Assembly: GCA_002413745.1 (NCBI GenBank)
Contig: DHXP01000067.1
Location: 30,636 to 88,772 of the forward strand
DNA from: Flavobacterium sp. UBA5153
Lineage (GTDB): Bacteria > Bacteroidota > Bacteroidia > Flavobacteriales > Flavobacteriaceae
Reading direction: 5' to 3'
Length of the DNA stretch: 58,137 bases
Shown: positions 23,438 to 32,261 of the stretch, piece after piece
Numbering within the stretch: the stretch's first letter is position 1
Layout: each line of letters opens with the position of its first letter
Made by a program: the position numbers and the translations under genes
Notes under the pieces: model-generated
What the model was told of the DNA's origin: nothing
What the model saw: only the letters and a program-made list of their open reading frames with translations
The model's database searches: none

Positions 23438-26400
23438 GTGAACAAAAATAAACACAAGGAGCAAATCAACAGTATTTTGGAAGCCATTGTGCGTTTATCC
23501 CAGTTCGACTATTCCCATAAGGCAATAACAAAAGAAGAAGGTGATCAACTGGATGCTATTGCATCCGGTATAAATATGCTGTCAGAGCAACTCAAAGAAA
23601 TGGTTGACTCAAAAAGAAAACTGGAAGAGAGTGAAAAAAATTTCCGTGTGCTGGTCGACAGCATTCCGGTTCAATCTTACGCTTTAGAGAGCGAATTCAG
23701 ATTTGTCCATTGGAACAAGACCACTGAAACAGTAACGGGCATCCTAGAGAAAGACGCTATTGGCAAGACTTTTTACGAATTGTTTCCCGATCTAAAAGGA
23801 ATGCCACTTGATAATGACCATAAGGAGGTATTAACCACAGGCATCCCTAAAAACTCAACCGTCCAATACCAATTTGGAGAAAAACTCCATTATTTCGATA
23901 TGTCTATTTATCCCTCAGGCAATGGGATAGCTGTTCTTGCAAGGGACATTACCTTTATGAAGAAAACTGAACTAGAAATCAAGGGATTAAACAACAACTT
24001 GAAAAAAAAGGTAGAGGAAAGGACTAAACTTTTAGAACAATCCCAGGAAATGGCCCATCTCGGCAGTTGGATTTTGGATCTCAGATCAAACCAACTCATC
24101 TGGTCCGACGAGGTGTATCGCATTTTCGGACTACAGCCACAGGAATTTGAAGCCACTTATGAAGCCTTTCTCGACGCGATTCATCCCGATGACCACGACA
24201 AAGTTAATGCAACTTATGCAAACTCTATAAAAGAAGGTAAAGACAGCTATGAAACAGAACACCGTTTGTTGAACAAGAGCACTGGTGAAATAAAATATGT
24301 ATTTGAAAAATGCCATCACGAGCGGGATGCTTCGGGTAACGTTATTCGTTCGGTGGGTTTTGTGCAGGATATAAGCGAACGAAAAAAAGCAGAAGAGTTA
24401 ATCATTGCTAACAAAGAACTTGCTTTTCAAAACGAAGAGAAAGAAAAACAGACAGCAGAGTTAAGCATTGCCAACAAAGAACTTGCTTTTCAAAACGAAG
24501 AGAACGAAAACCGGGCAGCAGAGTTAAGCATTGCCAACAAAGAACTTGCCCATCAAAACTATGAGAAAGAAAAACGGGCAGCAGAGTTAAGCATTGCCAT
24601 CAAAGAACTTGCCTATCAAAATTATGAGAAAGAAAAAAGGGCAGCAGAGCTGACCATTGCTAACGGTGAACTTAAAAAATCGGAAGAAACCCTCAAGGAT
24701 TACATAAAAGAAATAAATGACCTTAAACAGGCGTTAGATGAATCGTCTATTGTGGCTATTACCAACACCAAGGGAATCATTAAATACGCCAATGATAATT
24801 TCTGCAAAATATCGGGACATGAACGAGAAGAACTAATCGGGCAGGATCACCGTATTGTTAATTCAGGTTATCATTCAAAAGAGTTTTTCCGTGACTTGTG
24901 GACAACTATCGCCAACGGAAAAATATGGCACGGTGAAATAAGAAATAAAGCTGGGGATGGGACTTTATATTGGACGGATACCACCATTGTTCCTTTTTTG
25001 AACAAAAAAGGAAAACCCTTTCAATATGTTGCAATCCGCATAGATATTACAGAGCGAAAAAAAGTGGAAGAGACTCTGCTTAAAATCAGCGCTCGTTTAT
25101 CACTTGCCACCCAATCAGGCGGTGTGGGAATCTGGGAAATGGACATCCTAGAAAACAAACTTAAATGGGATGACCAGATGTATCGGCTATATGGTTTGGA
25201 AAAAGGACAATTTGGCGGTGCGTATAAATCGTGGAAAAAAGGGCTTCATCCTGATGATGTTCAACGATGCAATGCCGAAGTAAAAGCAGCCATAAAAGGC
25301 ACAAAGGGTTTTGTTAGTGAATTTCGAGTGATTTGGCCCGATTCCTCTATCCATTATATTAAGGCGATTTCCAAGGTGGAACAAGATGCCAATGGAAAAG
25401 CCCTGCGATTTATTGGAACCAATTGGGACATTACGGGCAGCAGACAGACTGAAAATGCCTTGCTGGAATACAAAAACGAGCTCGAACAAAAAGTGCAGGA
25501 ACGCACCGCTGAACTTTCCGATGCATTTGAAAAAATAAAGGAAGAAGAATCCCGGTTGGCGCACGCACAGAGAATTGCCAAAATTGGCAGTTGGGAATTG
25601 GATTTTGCAAGGGACGAGCTGAAATGGTCTGATGAAATGTACACTATTTACAATTGTGATCCAAAAACTTTTAAACCTAGCGTGGAATCTCTTATCTCCT
25701 TGTTACTTCCCGAGCACAGGGAGGCCATGAATAACTCGATAATCGAAACCACATCCGGTATTTCACAACCTTCTTTCTATTATTTCATATACAATCCTGA
25801 CGGCAGTATCAAGCATCTCCAGAGACAGGGAGAAATTATTGTTGATGAAGCAGGAAAACCAATTAAAGCAAGAGGCACGGTACAGGATATCACGGAAAAG
25901 AAAATCATTGAGAATGAATTAGAAAAAACAGTTGCTGAACTTAACGATAAGTATAACGAGCTAATGCAGTTTAGTTACATTGTATCGCATAATTTAAGAG
26001 CCCCTATTGCAAACATCATGGGTCTGGCTAATGTTATCAGTATGTCAGATACCAGTATGGAAGAAAAACTTGAAATTATTGAACATATTGAAACTTCCGC
26101 AATCAAAATGGATGACTTGGTAAGAGATTTGAATATGATTCTTGCTTCCCGTTCCCCTTTGAATACCAGAAAGGAAATGGTTCAAATTCCTGATGTAATC
26201 AACAATATTCTCGACACACTTGATAAACAAATTGTAGAATCAGGAGCTAGTATCAAGACAAATATTTCTGATGATGCCAAAGAAATTTTCTCCATAAAAA
26301 GCTATATAGAGAGTATCCTGTATAATTTAATTAATAATGCCATTAAATATAAATCTTCCAAAAGAATACTCGAATTAACCATTTCATCAAAAAGAATAAA

Positions 26401-26638
26401 TGACAGCCTGTTAATAAAGGTGTCAGACAATGGAATAGGAATAGATTTAAAAAGATATGGAGAAAGTATTTTTGGTTTGTACAAACGATTTCATATGGAA
26501 TCGGAGGGCAAAGGACTTGGCTTACACATGACCAAAACACAGGTAGAGACTCTTGGTGGTAAAATTACGGTTGAAAGCGAGCCAGGTAAAGTAACAACCT
26601 TTACAATCACATTGCCAATTCAAACATCATTGGATTAA
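23438..26638 (+). CDS. Multi-PAS sensor histidine kinase (orphan, cytoplasmic)
   Basis: 1066 residues, GTG start (an in-frame stop lies just upstream). There is no signal peptide or membrane segment. Order: PAS about 65-180; PAS_3-type about 205-325; a coiled coil of 21-residue repeats (ANKELAFQNEEKEKRAAEL) about 325-425; PAS about 430-545; two PAS_3-type domains about 550-685 and 705-830; HisKA with phospho-acceptor SHNLRAPI about 850; HATPase with NLINNAIKY, DNGIGID and GKGLGLHM to the end. It has no receiver domain and no adjacent regulator. The native end is probably near TFTITLPI; the last residues QTSLD and the stop come from a fadE 3' remnant read in another frame. Confidence 0.92.
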   Translation: MNKNKHKEQINSILEAIVRLSQFDYSHKAITKEEGDQLDAIASGINMLSEQLKEMVDSKRKLEESEKNFRVLVDSIPVQSYALESEFRFVHWNKTTETVTGILEKDAIGKTFYELFPDLKGMPLDNDHKEVLTTGIPKNSTVQYQFGEKLHYFDMSIYPSGNGIAVLARDITFMKKTELEIKGLNNNLKKKVEERTKLLEQSQEMAHLGSWILDLRSNQLIWSDEVYRIFGLQPQEFEATYEAFLDAIHPDDHDKVNATYANSIKEGKDSYETEHRLLNKSTGEIKYVFEKCHHERDASGNVIRSVGFVQDISERKKAEELIIANKELAFQNEEKEKQTAELSIANKELAFQNEENENRAAELSIANKELAHQNYEKEKRAAELSIAIKELAYQNYEKEKRAAELTIANGELKKSEETLKDYIKEINDLKQALDESSIVAITNTKGIIKYANDNFCKISGHEREELIGQDHRIVNSGYHSKEFFRDLWTTIANGKIWHGEIRNKAGDGTLYWTDTTIVPFLNKKGKPFQYVAIRIDITERKKVEETLLKISARLSLATQSGGVGIWEMDILENKLKWDDQMYRLYGLEKGQFGGAYKSWKKGLHPDDVQRCNAEVKAAIKGTKGFVSEFRVIWPDSSIHYIKAISKVEQDANGKALRFIGTNWDITGSRQTENALLEYKNELEQKVQERTAELSDAFEKIKEEESRLAHAQRIAKIGSWELDFARDELKWSDEMYTIYNCDPKTFKPSVESLISLLLPEHREAMNNSIIETTSGISQPSFYYFIYNPDGSIKHLQRQGEIIVDEAGKPIKARGTVQDITEKKIIENELEKTVAELNDKYNELMQFSYIVSHNLRAPIANIMGLANVISMSDTSMEEKLEIIEHIETSAIKMDDLVRDLNMILASRSPLNTRKEMVQIPDVINNILDTLDKQIVESGASIKTNISDDAKEIFSIKSYIESILYNLINNAIKYKSSKRILELTISSKRINDSLLIKVSDNGIGIDLKRYGESIFGLYKRFHMESEGKGLGLHMTKTQVETLGGKITVESEPGKVTTFTITLPIQTSLD
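24392..24706 (+). repeat. 63-bp tandem repeats encoding a signalling helix
   Basis: The word GCAGAGTTAAGCATTGCC recurs with a period of exactly 63 bases (starts at 24455, 24518, 24581 and, diverged, 24644, with an earlier related unit near 24393). Each unit encodes 21 residues, three heptads of coiled coil, between the second and third PAS domains of the kinase. Confidence 0.9.
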
Positions 26639-26694
26639 GAGAATTGATTACAACAAAACTAGTGACAGAAAACGAATACTGTTTCCAATTATAA
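26623..26694 (+). pseudogene. Degenerate second copy of the fadE 3' end
   Basis: AAC ATC ATT GGA TTA AGA ... TAA encodes NIIGLRELITTKLVTENEYC then FQL-stop; fadE ends NIIGLREMITTKLVTENEYC then F-stop. Of the changed codons, three are synonymous (ACC/ACA, TTA/CTA, GTT/GTG) and one is Met to Leu; the stop is displaced by two codons. The similarity continues through the 3' untranslated region and terminator. The upstream part of the gene is absent. The kinase stop at 26636-26638 lies inside this remnant in a different frame. Confidence 0.88.
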
Positions 26695-26724
26695 AGATAG
26701 TTTTAACTAATTTAATTGTTAAAG

Positions 26725-26761
26725 AACCGTATCTGTTATCATAAACAGTGCGGTTTTTTTG
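26725..26761 (+). terminator. Terminator, diverged copy of the fadE terminator
   Basis: AACCGTATCTGTT and AACAGTGCGGTT flank ATCATA and lead into T7. The downstream arm is identical to that of 23042-23078. It probably now terminates the kinase transcript. Confidence 0.75.
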
Positions 26762-26873
26762 TAAAAAATTAGATGTCTCCAAAAAAATGCATTTCATTTT
26801 AAAAAACGGTCAGCTATTTTTTTAGAATTCTTCTTATTGGGGATGAATAGATACGTTTAAAAATTGAAAATAT

Positions 26874-27791
26874 TTATTTCTTTTTAATTTCAAAAATCTC
26901 TTTTTTAATTTCAACAGTATAATCATTTGGAATGATCTTTTTTCCGTGTTCTCTTGAATATACTTTGGTGAATTCTGCTCCAAAATATAAGATTATAGCC
27001 GAATAATAAACCCAAATTAAAATGATAATTACAGAACCCGCTGCTCCATAAACTGACGCTACTGTTGAACTTCCTAAATAAAAACCAATTGCAAATTTAC
27101 CAAACATAAAGAAAAAAGAAGTAAAACTGGAGCCTATCAATGCATCTTTCCAGGCTATATATCCATCAGGTAATGTTTTAAAAATAATCATAAACAAAAT
27201 CGACGTGGTTGCAAACAATATCAATATGTTAAGTATATAAAATAAATAGATTGTTGAATCAGGGAAGTAAATGATTAAGCGAGAGTTTATAAGATCCATT
27301 ACAGTATTTACCAGTAAACTTACCAACAATAAAAAACCAACTGACGCAATCATAGAAAAGGACATTAATCTGTTTTTAACAAACTTTATAATTCCTTTAT
27401 CGGGTTTCGCTTTCAAACCCCAAATAAAATTGATAGAACTTTGAATTTCAGCAAAAACCCCTGAAGCTCCTATTAGCAATATAATTGCTCCAAATATGGT
27501 TGCAAATACATTACTATTAGATAATTCGATATTCTTTATTGTTTCCTGAATTTGAATCGCAGCTTCATTACCAACCATTCCATTTATTTGTCCAAAAAAT
27601 TTTCCGGTAATTGCTTCTCTTCCAAAGAAAAAACCGAAAACGGATAAAATAATAATTAACAATGGGGACAATGAGAAAATAGTATAATAAGACAATGATG
27701 CACTTAATTTAATCGCATTGTCATCATCAAATTCACGGTAAGTTGACTTTAATAAAGCCCAACTTATCTTTGCTATTTCTTTGTGTTTCAT
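26874..27791 (-). CDS. YihY/BrkB family inner membrane protein
   Basis: 305 residues with about six transmembrane segments. The family signature is visible: LSASLSYYTIFSLSPLLIII near residues 25-45, IWGLKAKP near 125, and GAAGSVIIILIWVYYSAIIL with FGAEFTKVY at about 245-275. Members were once called ribonuclease BN or virulence factor BrkB; those roles are doubtful and the transport or envelope function is unknown. It is a single gene on the minus strand; the 280 bases upstream contain no other gene. Confidence 0.88.
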   Translation of the reverse strand: MKHKEIAKISWALLKSTYREFDDDNAIKLSASLSYYTIFSLSPLLIIILSVFGFFFGREAITGKFFGQINGMVGNEAAIQIQETIKNIELSNSNVFATIFGAIILLIGASGVFAEIQSSINFIWGLKAKPDKGIIKFVKNRLMSFSMIASVGFLLLVSLLVNTVMDLINSRLIIYFPDSTIYLFYILNILILFATTSILFMIIFKTLPDGYIAWKDALIGSSFTSFFFMFGKFAIGFYLGSSTVASVYGAAGSVIIILIWVYYSAIILYFGAEFTKVYSREHGKKIIPNDYTVEIKKEIFEIKKK

Positions 27792-28050
27792 ATTTAAAAC
27801 TATTTATATTATTCAAAAATAAGTGTCTTGGTTGATTTTCCTTATATTAAAACCATGGTAATCAAGAAAAAAGTGATGCAATTTCTATAAAAGATCTAAT
27901 GATAATTTACCCAAATTCTTCAGTTTAAATTAATTAAGATTGTTTCTAAAAATACAAATATATTGTTTAAGAATTTTAAATGAATCTTATATAATTCCCA
28001 CTTCGCAGATTTTTTATAAAAAATCATATTAAATGGAATCAAAATTTTCT

Positions 28051-28058
28051 TATATTTG
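28051..28058 (+). promoter_or_regulatory. -7 box upstream of sodC
   Basis: TATATTTG matches TAnnTTTG and lies 13 bases before the sodC ATG; the -33 element is weak. The leader would be very short. Confidence 0.4.
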
Positions 28059-28071
28059 AAAGAAAAATATC

Positions 28072-28599
28072 ATGAAAAAAATAATCCTATCTATTGCAGT
28101 TATTATTGCGGTTATTATTGGTTGTAAAACCAATATTATTTCTAATCCTGATAAAAAATTAGACATTGTTTTTGAACCGAAAAGCAACAGTAATGTATCC
28201 GGAAATGCCACTTTTACAGAAAAAAATGGTAAAGTAACTTTTGTAGCAAAATTAGCCGGACTAAAACCCGGAGTTCATGCTATACATATTCATGAAAAAT
28301 CAGATTGTTCGGCTGCGGATGGAAGTTCTGCTGGCGGACATTGGAATCCTACTTTCAAAAAACATGGTAAATGGGGAATTGGTGAATATCACAAAGGCGA
28401 TATTGGCAATTTTATTGCCGATGAAAAAGGAAATGGAACCATTACTTTGACAACTGATGAATGGTGCATTGGTTGCGGAGATGCAACAAAAGATATACTG
28501 GGAAAAGGACTAATTGTACACCAAGGCGCCGATGATTTTATTACACAACCTACAGGAAATTCAGGAGCCAGGGTAGCTTGTTCGGCAATTATCAAGTAA
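28072..28599 (+). CDS. sodC: Superoxide dismutase [Cu-Zn], lipoprotein
   Basis: 175 residues. The N terminus is a lipoprotein signal with the cysteine in IIGC at about residue 21, so the enzyme is anchored in the periplasm or outer membrane. Copper and zinc ligands are in GVHAIHIHEKSDC, SAGGHWNPTFKKHG and the following HKGDIGNF region. The C-terminal GNSGARVACSAI has the active-site arginine and the conserved disulfide cysteine. It dismutates superoxide outside the cytoplasm. It is a monocistron with its own terminator; oxyR lies 2.2 kb downstream. Confidence 0.93.
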   Translation: MKKIILSIAVIIAVIIGCKTNIISNPDKKLDIVFEPKSNSNVSGNATFTEKNGKVTFVAKLAGLKPGVHAIHIHEKSDCSAADGSSAGGHWNPTFKKHGKWGIGEYHKGDIGNFIADEKGNGTITLTTDEWCIGCGDATKDILGKGLIVHQGADDFITQPTGNSGARVACSAIIK

Positions 28600-28619
28600 G
28601 ATTCTCGATTTTTTAATAA

Positions 28620-28665
28620 AAACTGTCTCTTCTCGTTCCAAAAAACGGGAAGAGACAGTTTTTTA
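28620..28665 (+). terminator. Terminator after sodC
   Basis: AAACTGTCTCTTC pairs with GAAGAGACAGTTT, followed by a T run, 21 bases after the sodC stop. Confidence 0.9.
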
Positions 28666-28713
28666 ATTTTTATTTAATAAAAAAACATAGATTTGTAGCC
28701 TCAAATTAAACTA

Positions 28714-29916
28714 ATGATTAACCCTTCGGCAAACGGTTGGATAGATAAATTTTTCTTGAAGCAAAAACCTTTATTGCTTCCTATTGATGTTTATCCAAAT
28801 ATATTTTATAAAAAAGTTAGGGAAACGGGGTTTATATATGGACATATTATTTCTTTTGACACACTTGTTCCAATAGAAACAAAAGGTTGGCTTCAAAATG
28901 AAATTTCTAAAGTCGCATTACTCAATACTTTATATGGTATTTATGGATTAACAACACACGAAAACAATCCTGAAAACTTTGTATCAAAAGCATTGGCTTT
29001 TTATAACGAAATGAATCCGCAAGGATTTAATTTATTTAAAAAAGTATTGCCCGACAGTTCTCCTTCTTTAAATTTAGAAAAAATAATCGATAGTCGGGTT
29101 CAAACCAATATCGCAATCATAAGCAAAAATTTTTCTCACATTGTTACCAATGCCTTGCTTTTTATAGATGTTTTGGCTTTCCGACAATACTTGATTCACG
29201 GTGCAATTCCTGAAAAATATTTAAAAAAAATTGAAGAAACCATTGTCAGTATTGTTTCACTTGCGCTGAAAACCAAATCCAACAAATCAAAATATGATGA
29301 TTTATTGATTAAACTTTTTGAATCGTCCGTTCGTTACAGTAAATTTTCAAAAGTTAATGTCCAAAATCTGGAGGAATTGAAATTAGATTATTTCACAAAC
29401 GAGTTGGAAAAAAATTACCTGATCGATATGGCAGGAATGGCATTATGGAGTGATGGAATTATCGAAAAAAATGAAGCTTATTTTCTATATAAATTAGCCG
29501 AATTGATGACGGTTCCAGATGAATTTGTAGCCGAAAGTATCGAGAAGACAAATGAATTTATTACAAAACATAAAAAAGAAATTCCTTATTTTAATTACTC
29601 CAATCCGGTCAAACATTTTTATGACCAAACGACTCAAATCGTTGTAACGCTAATTACACGAAATAAAAACAGATTGATTAAAGAAATCATTCAAAGCAAA
29701 GAATTGATGCTGTTATTAGCCTTTTCCACTCGAAGAGATTTGAATGAAAAAGAGAAGAAGAAAGTAAAAAAACAGTTGTTGGATATTTGTAAAACTATCC
29801 CCTCATTGACAATATTTATGCTTCCTGGCGGCAGTTTATTGCTCCCTATTTTGATCAAATTTATTCCGACTCTATTACCTTCTGCTTTCAACGAAAATCT
29901 TGAGGAAAACGAATAA
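28714..29916 (+). CDS. LETM1-related protein (flavobacterial family), function unclear
   Basis: 400 residues. The middle (about 225-285, YLIDMAGMALWSDGIIEKNE then AYFLYKLAELM) looks like a TerB-like helical domain. The C terminus (about 335-395, KKVKKQLLDICKTIPSLTIF then MLPGGSLLLPILIKF) resembles the LETM1 ribosome-binding-like segment of mitochondrial proteins. I recall a Flavobacteriia family named LETM1-related and linked to biofilm, but this is from memory. There is no signal peptide and only one weakly hydrophobic stretch. It is a single gene between two terminators. Confidence 0.7.
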   Translation: MINPSANGWIDKFFLKQKPLLLPIDVYPNIFYKKVRETGFIYGHIISFDTLVPIETKGWLQNEISKVALLNTLYGIYGLTTHENNPENFVSKALAFYNEMNPQGFNLFKKVLPDSSPSLNLEKIIDSRVQTNIAIISKNFSHIVTNALLFIDVLAFRQYLIHGAIPEKYLKKIEETIVSIVSLALKTKSNKSKYDDLLIKLFESSVRYSKFSKVNVQNLEELKLDYFTNELEKNYLIDMAGMALWSDGIIEKNEAYFLYKLAELMTVPDEFVAESIEKTNEFITKHKKEIPYFNYSNPVKHFYDQTTQIVVTLITRNKNRLIKEIIQSKELMLLLAFSTRRDLNEKEKKKVKKQLLDICKTIPSLTIFMLPGGSLLLPILIKFIPTLLPSAFNENLEENE

Positions 29917-29946
29917 AAAAAATCGCCCAAAAGCGATTTTTATTTT
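29917..29946. terminator. Bidirectional terminator
   Basis: AAAATCGC pairs with GCGATTTTT around CCAAAA, between the converging LETM1-related gene and the carbonic anhydrase gene. Confidence 0.8.
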
Positions 29947-30580
29947 AAAATTTTAATTGATATACCGTATCTAAATCCTTATTGGAACTTATATTGACAT
30001 TCAAATCAGTTACAAAACCCGAATTCAAACCATAAACCCAACCGTGTAAAGCCAATTCTTGACCGTTTTTCCAAGCTGATTGTACAATCGAAGTTTTTGC
30101 CAAATCAAAAACCTGCTCTTTTACATTTATTTCTACGAAAGCGTTAAAACGATCATTTTCATCAATTATAGAATCTAAATAAACGTTATGCAGACGATAC
30201 ACATCTTTTATATGACGAATCCAGTTGTCAATAATCCCGATAGATTCATTTCCCATCGCCGCTTTTATGCCTCCACAACCATAATGACCACAAACAAGAA
30301 CATGTTTTACTTTCAAAACGTTGACTGCATAATCCAATACGCTCAACATATTCATATCTGAGTGCACTACCATATTGGCTATATTTCTATGTACAAAAAC
30401 CTCTCCGGGTTTTGCGCCAATAAGCTCATTGGCAGGCACTCTACTGTCTGAACATCCAATCCATAAAAGCGGTGGCGTTTGACCTTTAGCTATATCTATA
30501 AAATAATTGGGGTCTTTTGATAAGGTGGATTCAACCCAATCCTTATTATTGTCTAATATTTTTTTGTAGAAATCACTCAT
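29945..30580 (-). CDS. can: Beta-class carbonic anhydrase
   Basis: 211 residues from the ATG at 30580; an ATG nine codons upstream is in frame, but homologous sequence starts at MSDFYKKIL. Zinc ligands and dyad: Cys-Ser-Asp-Ser-Arg in WIGCSDSRVPA, then His and Cys in VCGHYGCGGIKAAM. This is the standard bacterial arrangement. It interconverts carbon dioxide and bicarbonate in the cytoplasm. It is divergent from oxyR across 243 bases, so shared regulation is possible but not shown. Confidence 0.94.
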   Translation of the reverse strand: MSDFYKKILDNNKDWVESTLSKDPNYFIDIAKGQTPPLLWIGCSDSRVPANELIGAKPGEVFVHRNIANMVVHSDMNMLSVLDYAVNVLKVKHVLVCGHYGCGGIKAAMGNESIGIIDNWIRHIKDVYRLHNVYLDSIIDENDRFNAFVEINVKEQVFDLAKTSIVQSAWKNGQELALHGWVYGLNSGFVTDLNVNISSNKDLDTVYQLKF

Positions 30581-30823
30581 TGATATACATTGATTATATT
30601 TTTTCAAAAGTAAAAAATATAATCAATATCCAGACAATAAGAAAAATTGATTTTTATAATTCTTCTTGTTGCCAAGCTTTCATCATCCAAATGGTTTTTG
30701 CGACCCAGTTTCGGTTATGCTCATTTCATGATTTTTTATTTTACATAAAGTTACAAAATAAGAAAACTTAATGCTATAAATTAAATTGATTGTTTTTATA
30801 TTTACATCACAAAATACTATACT

Positions 30824-31765
30824 ATGACAATTACTCAACTTCAATACGTTTTGGCCGTAGCCGAACACAGAAATTTCACACTTGCCGCCGAAAAATGTTT
30901 TGTCACCCAGCCCACATTGAGTATGCAAATTCAAAAAATAGAGGAAGAACTTAACGTTCTAATATTTGATAGGAGTAAAAAACCTATTCAACTCACCGAT
31001 ATTGGTCAAAAAATTGTAAATCAAGCCAAAAACATTGTCAATGAGGCAGGCAAAATAAAAGACATTGTAGAATATCAAAAAGGATTCATCGGTGGTGAAT
31101 TTCGACTGGGAATTATTCCGACGATTATGCCTACGCTATTACCCATGTTTTTGAATAATTTTATCAAAAAATATCCAAAAGTAAAACTCATCATCGAAGA
31201 ACTAAACACTGATGAAATTATTCACCGTTTAAAAAACGGCCATCTTGATGCTGCTATTGCGGCAACACCATTGGAAGACGAGAAAATAAAAGAGATCGTT
31301 TTGTATTATGAACCATTTGTGGCATATATTCCCGAAAATTTTAAAATTTCACTTAAAACCGAAATTGAAATTTCTGATTTAAATCTTGGTGATATTTTGT
31401 TGTTGCAGGACGGACATTGTTTCCGTGACGGGATTTTAAATTTATGTAAAAATCAAACCGCCGTTTCCGAAAATACATTTCAATTGGAAAGCGGCAGTTT
31501 TGAAACCTTGATAAAACTGGCCGACGAAGGTTTGGGCACTACGCTTCTTCCCTATTTGCACACTTTGGATTTGAAGGAAAAAGACAAATCAAAATTGAGA
31601 CAATTCAAAGAACCAAAACCGGCACGCGAAGTAAGTTTGATTTATCCAAAAAGCGAATTGAAAATCCATATTATTGATGCCTTAAGAAACACAATTTCAG
31701 GAGTTGTAAAAGGAGCTATTACTTTTCAGAATGTTCAAATCATAAGTCCAATTCAAAAGAAATAA
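30824..31765 (+). CDS. oxyR: Hydrogen-peroxide sensor regulator OxyR (LysR family)
   Basis: 313 residues. The N-terminal helix-turn-helix is LQYVLAVAEHRNFTLAAEKC with VTQPTLSMQIQKIEEEL. The effector domain carries DGHCFRDGILNLC: the two cysteines fall at residues 199 and 208, the same numbers as the peroxide-sensing pair of E. coli OxyR, with the conserved HC-F-RD context. It should activate peroxide-defence genes on disulfide formation. The imperfect box TATATTTA at about 30798 could be its promoter. It ends in a very strong terminator. Confidence 0.93.
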   Translation: MTITQLQYVLAVAEHRNFTLAAEKCFVTQPTLSMQIQKIEEELNVLIFDRSKKPIQLTDIGQKIVNQAKNIVNEAGKIKDIVEYQKGFIGGEFRLGIIPTIMPTLLPMFLNNFIKKYPKVKLIIEELNTDEIIHRLKNGHLDAAIAATPLEDEKIKEIVLYYEPFVAYIPENFKISLKTEIEISDLNLGDILLLQDGHCFRDGILNLCKNQTAVSENTFQLESGSFETLIKLADEGLGTTLLPYLHTLDLKEKDKSKLRQFKEPKPAREVSLIYPKSELKIHIIDALRNTISGVVKGAITFQNVQIISPIQKK

Positions 31766-31804
31766 AAAAGGAGTCCCGATAGCTCTATCGGGACTCCTTT
31801 TTTA
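31765..31804. terminator. Strong bidirectional terminator
   Basis: A perfect stem with arms AAGGAGTCCCGATAG and CTATCGGGACTCCTT around CT, with flanking A and T runs. It serves oxyR on the plus strand and the small gene at 31814 on the minus strand. Confidence 0.92.
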
Positions 31805-31813
31805 TTTATATTA

Positions 31814-32011
31814 TTAACATACAATACTTAAATATTGTTGCAGTTCAGGTTTTTCATTAGTGAAATCTTCCAGCCATGTTCTTAATTGTTCTATCTCGTA
31901 TGGCAACAAACTTTTATTCTCTTTTCTTAATTCTTTGCGAAAAAGGAAAGGATCAAAACTCACTTTTTCAAGTACAAATTTCGTGTGATCATATATCATT
32001 CTATAAGACAT
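31814..32011 (-). CDS. Small hypothetical protein, 65 residues, paralogue 1
   Basis: A short soluble protein: YDHTKFVLEKVSFDPFLF, RKELRKENKSLLPYEIEQL, RTWLEDFTNEKPEL. It aligns without gaps to the neighbouring gene at 32262-32459, sharing VSFDP.LF.KEL, LLPYE, LR.WL..F..EKPEL. The preserved pattern of hydrophobic residues shows both are real genes. I recall similar 60-70 residue proteins in Flavobacterium, without a known function. There is no domain, TM or DNA-binding motif. Confidence 0.75.
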   Translation of the reverse strand: MSYRMIYDHTKFVLEKVSFDPFLFRKELRKENKSLLPYEIEQLRTWLEDFTNEKPELQQYLSIVC

Positions 32012-32228
32012 AATAAAAAGATTTAGGGTTATCTTTAAAAGAACGTAGTATAAAGATAAAACAAAAAAATATTAGCTACAATAAAAAATAATAAAAATAA
32101 TCAATAAAGTGCTAAAAAATACGTTTATCAACGTTATTTCCGGTTAAAAACAAGAAGTAAGTTGTGAAAAAATATACAATTTTTTTTTTATGGAGGGCAT
32201 AAACCCAAATACCAATAAAATGGCCATA

Positions 32229-32258
32229 AAAAAAGGAACCTGTTTAGGTTCCTTTTTT
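32229..32258. terminator. Terminator between the two small paralogues
   Basis: AAAGGAACC pairs with GGTTCCTTT around TGTTTA, with flanking A and T runs; it follows the minus-strand stop at 32262. Confidence 0.82.
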
Positions 32259-32261
32259 TTA

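Noticed and set aside
24392-24706. Regular 63-bp repeats considered as a CRISPR-like array
   Set aside because: The units are contiguous with no unique spacers, and they keep one reading frame inside a kinase gene.
27792-28071. Possible small gene or RNA between the YihY-like gene and sodC
   Set aside because: Only AT-rich sequence with short chance frames and a small A/T hairpin is visible.
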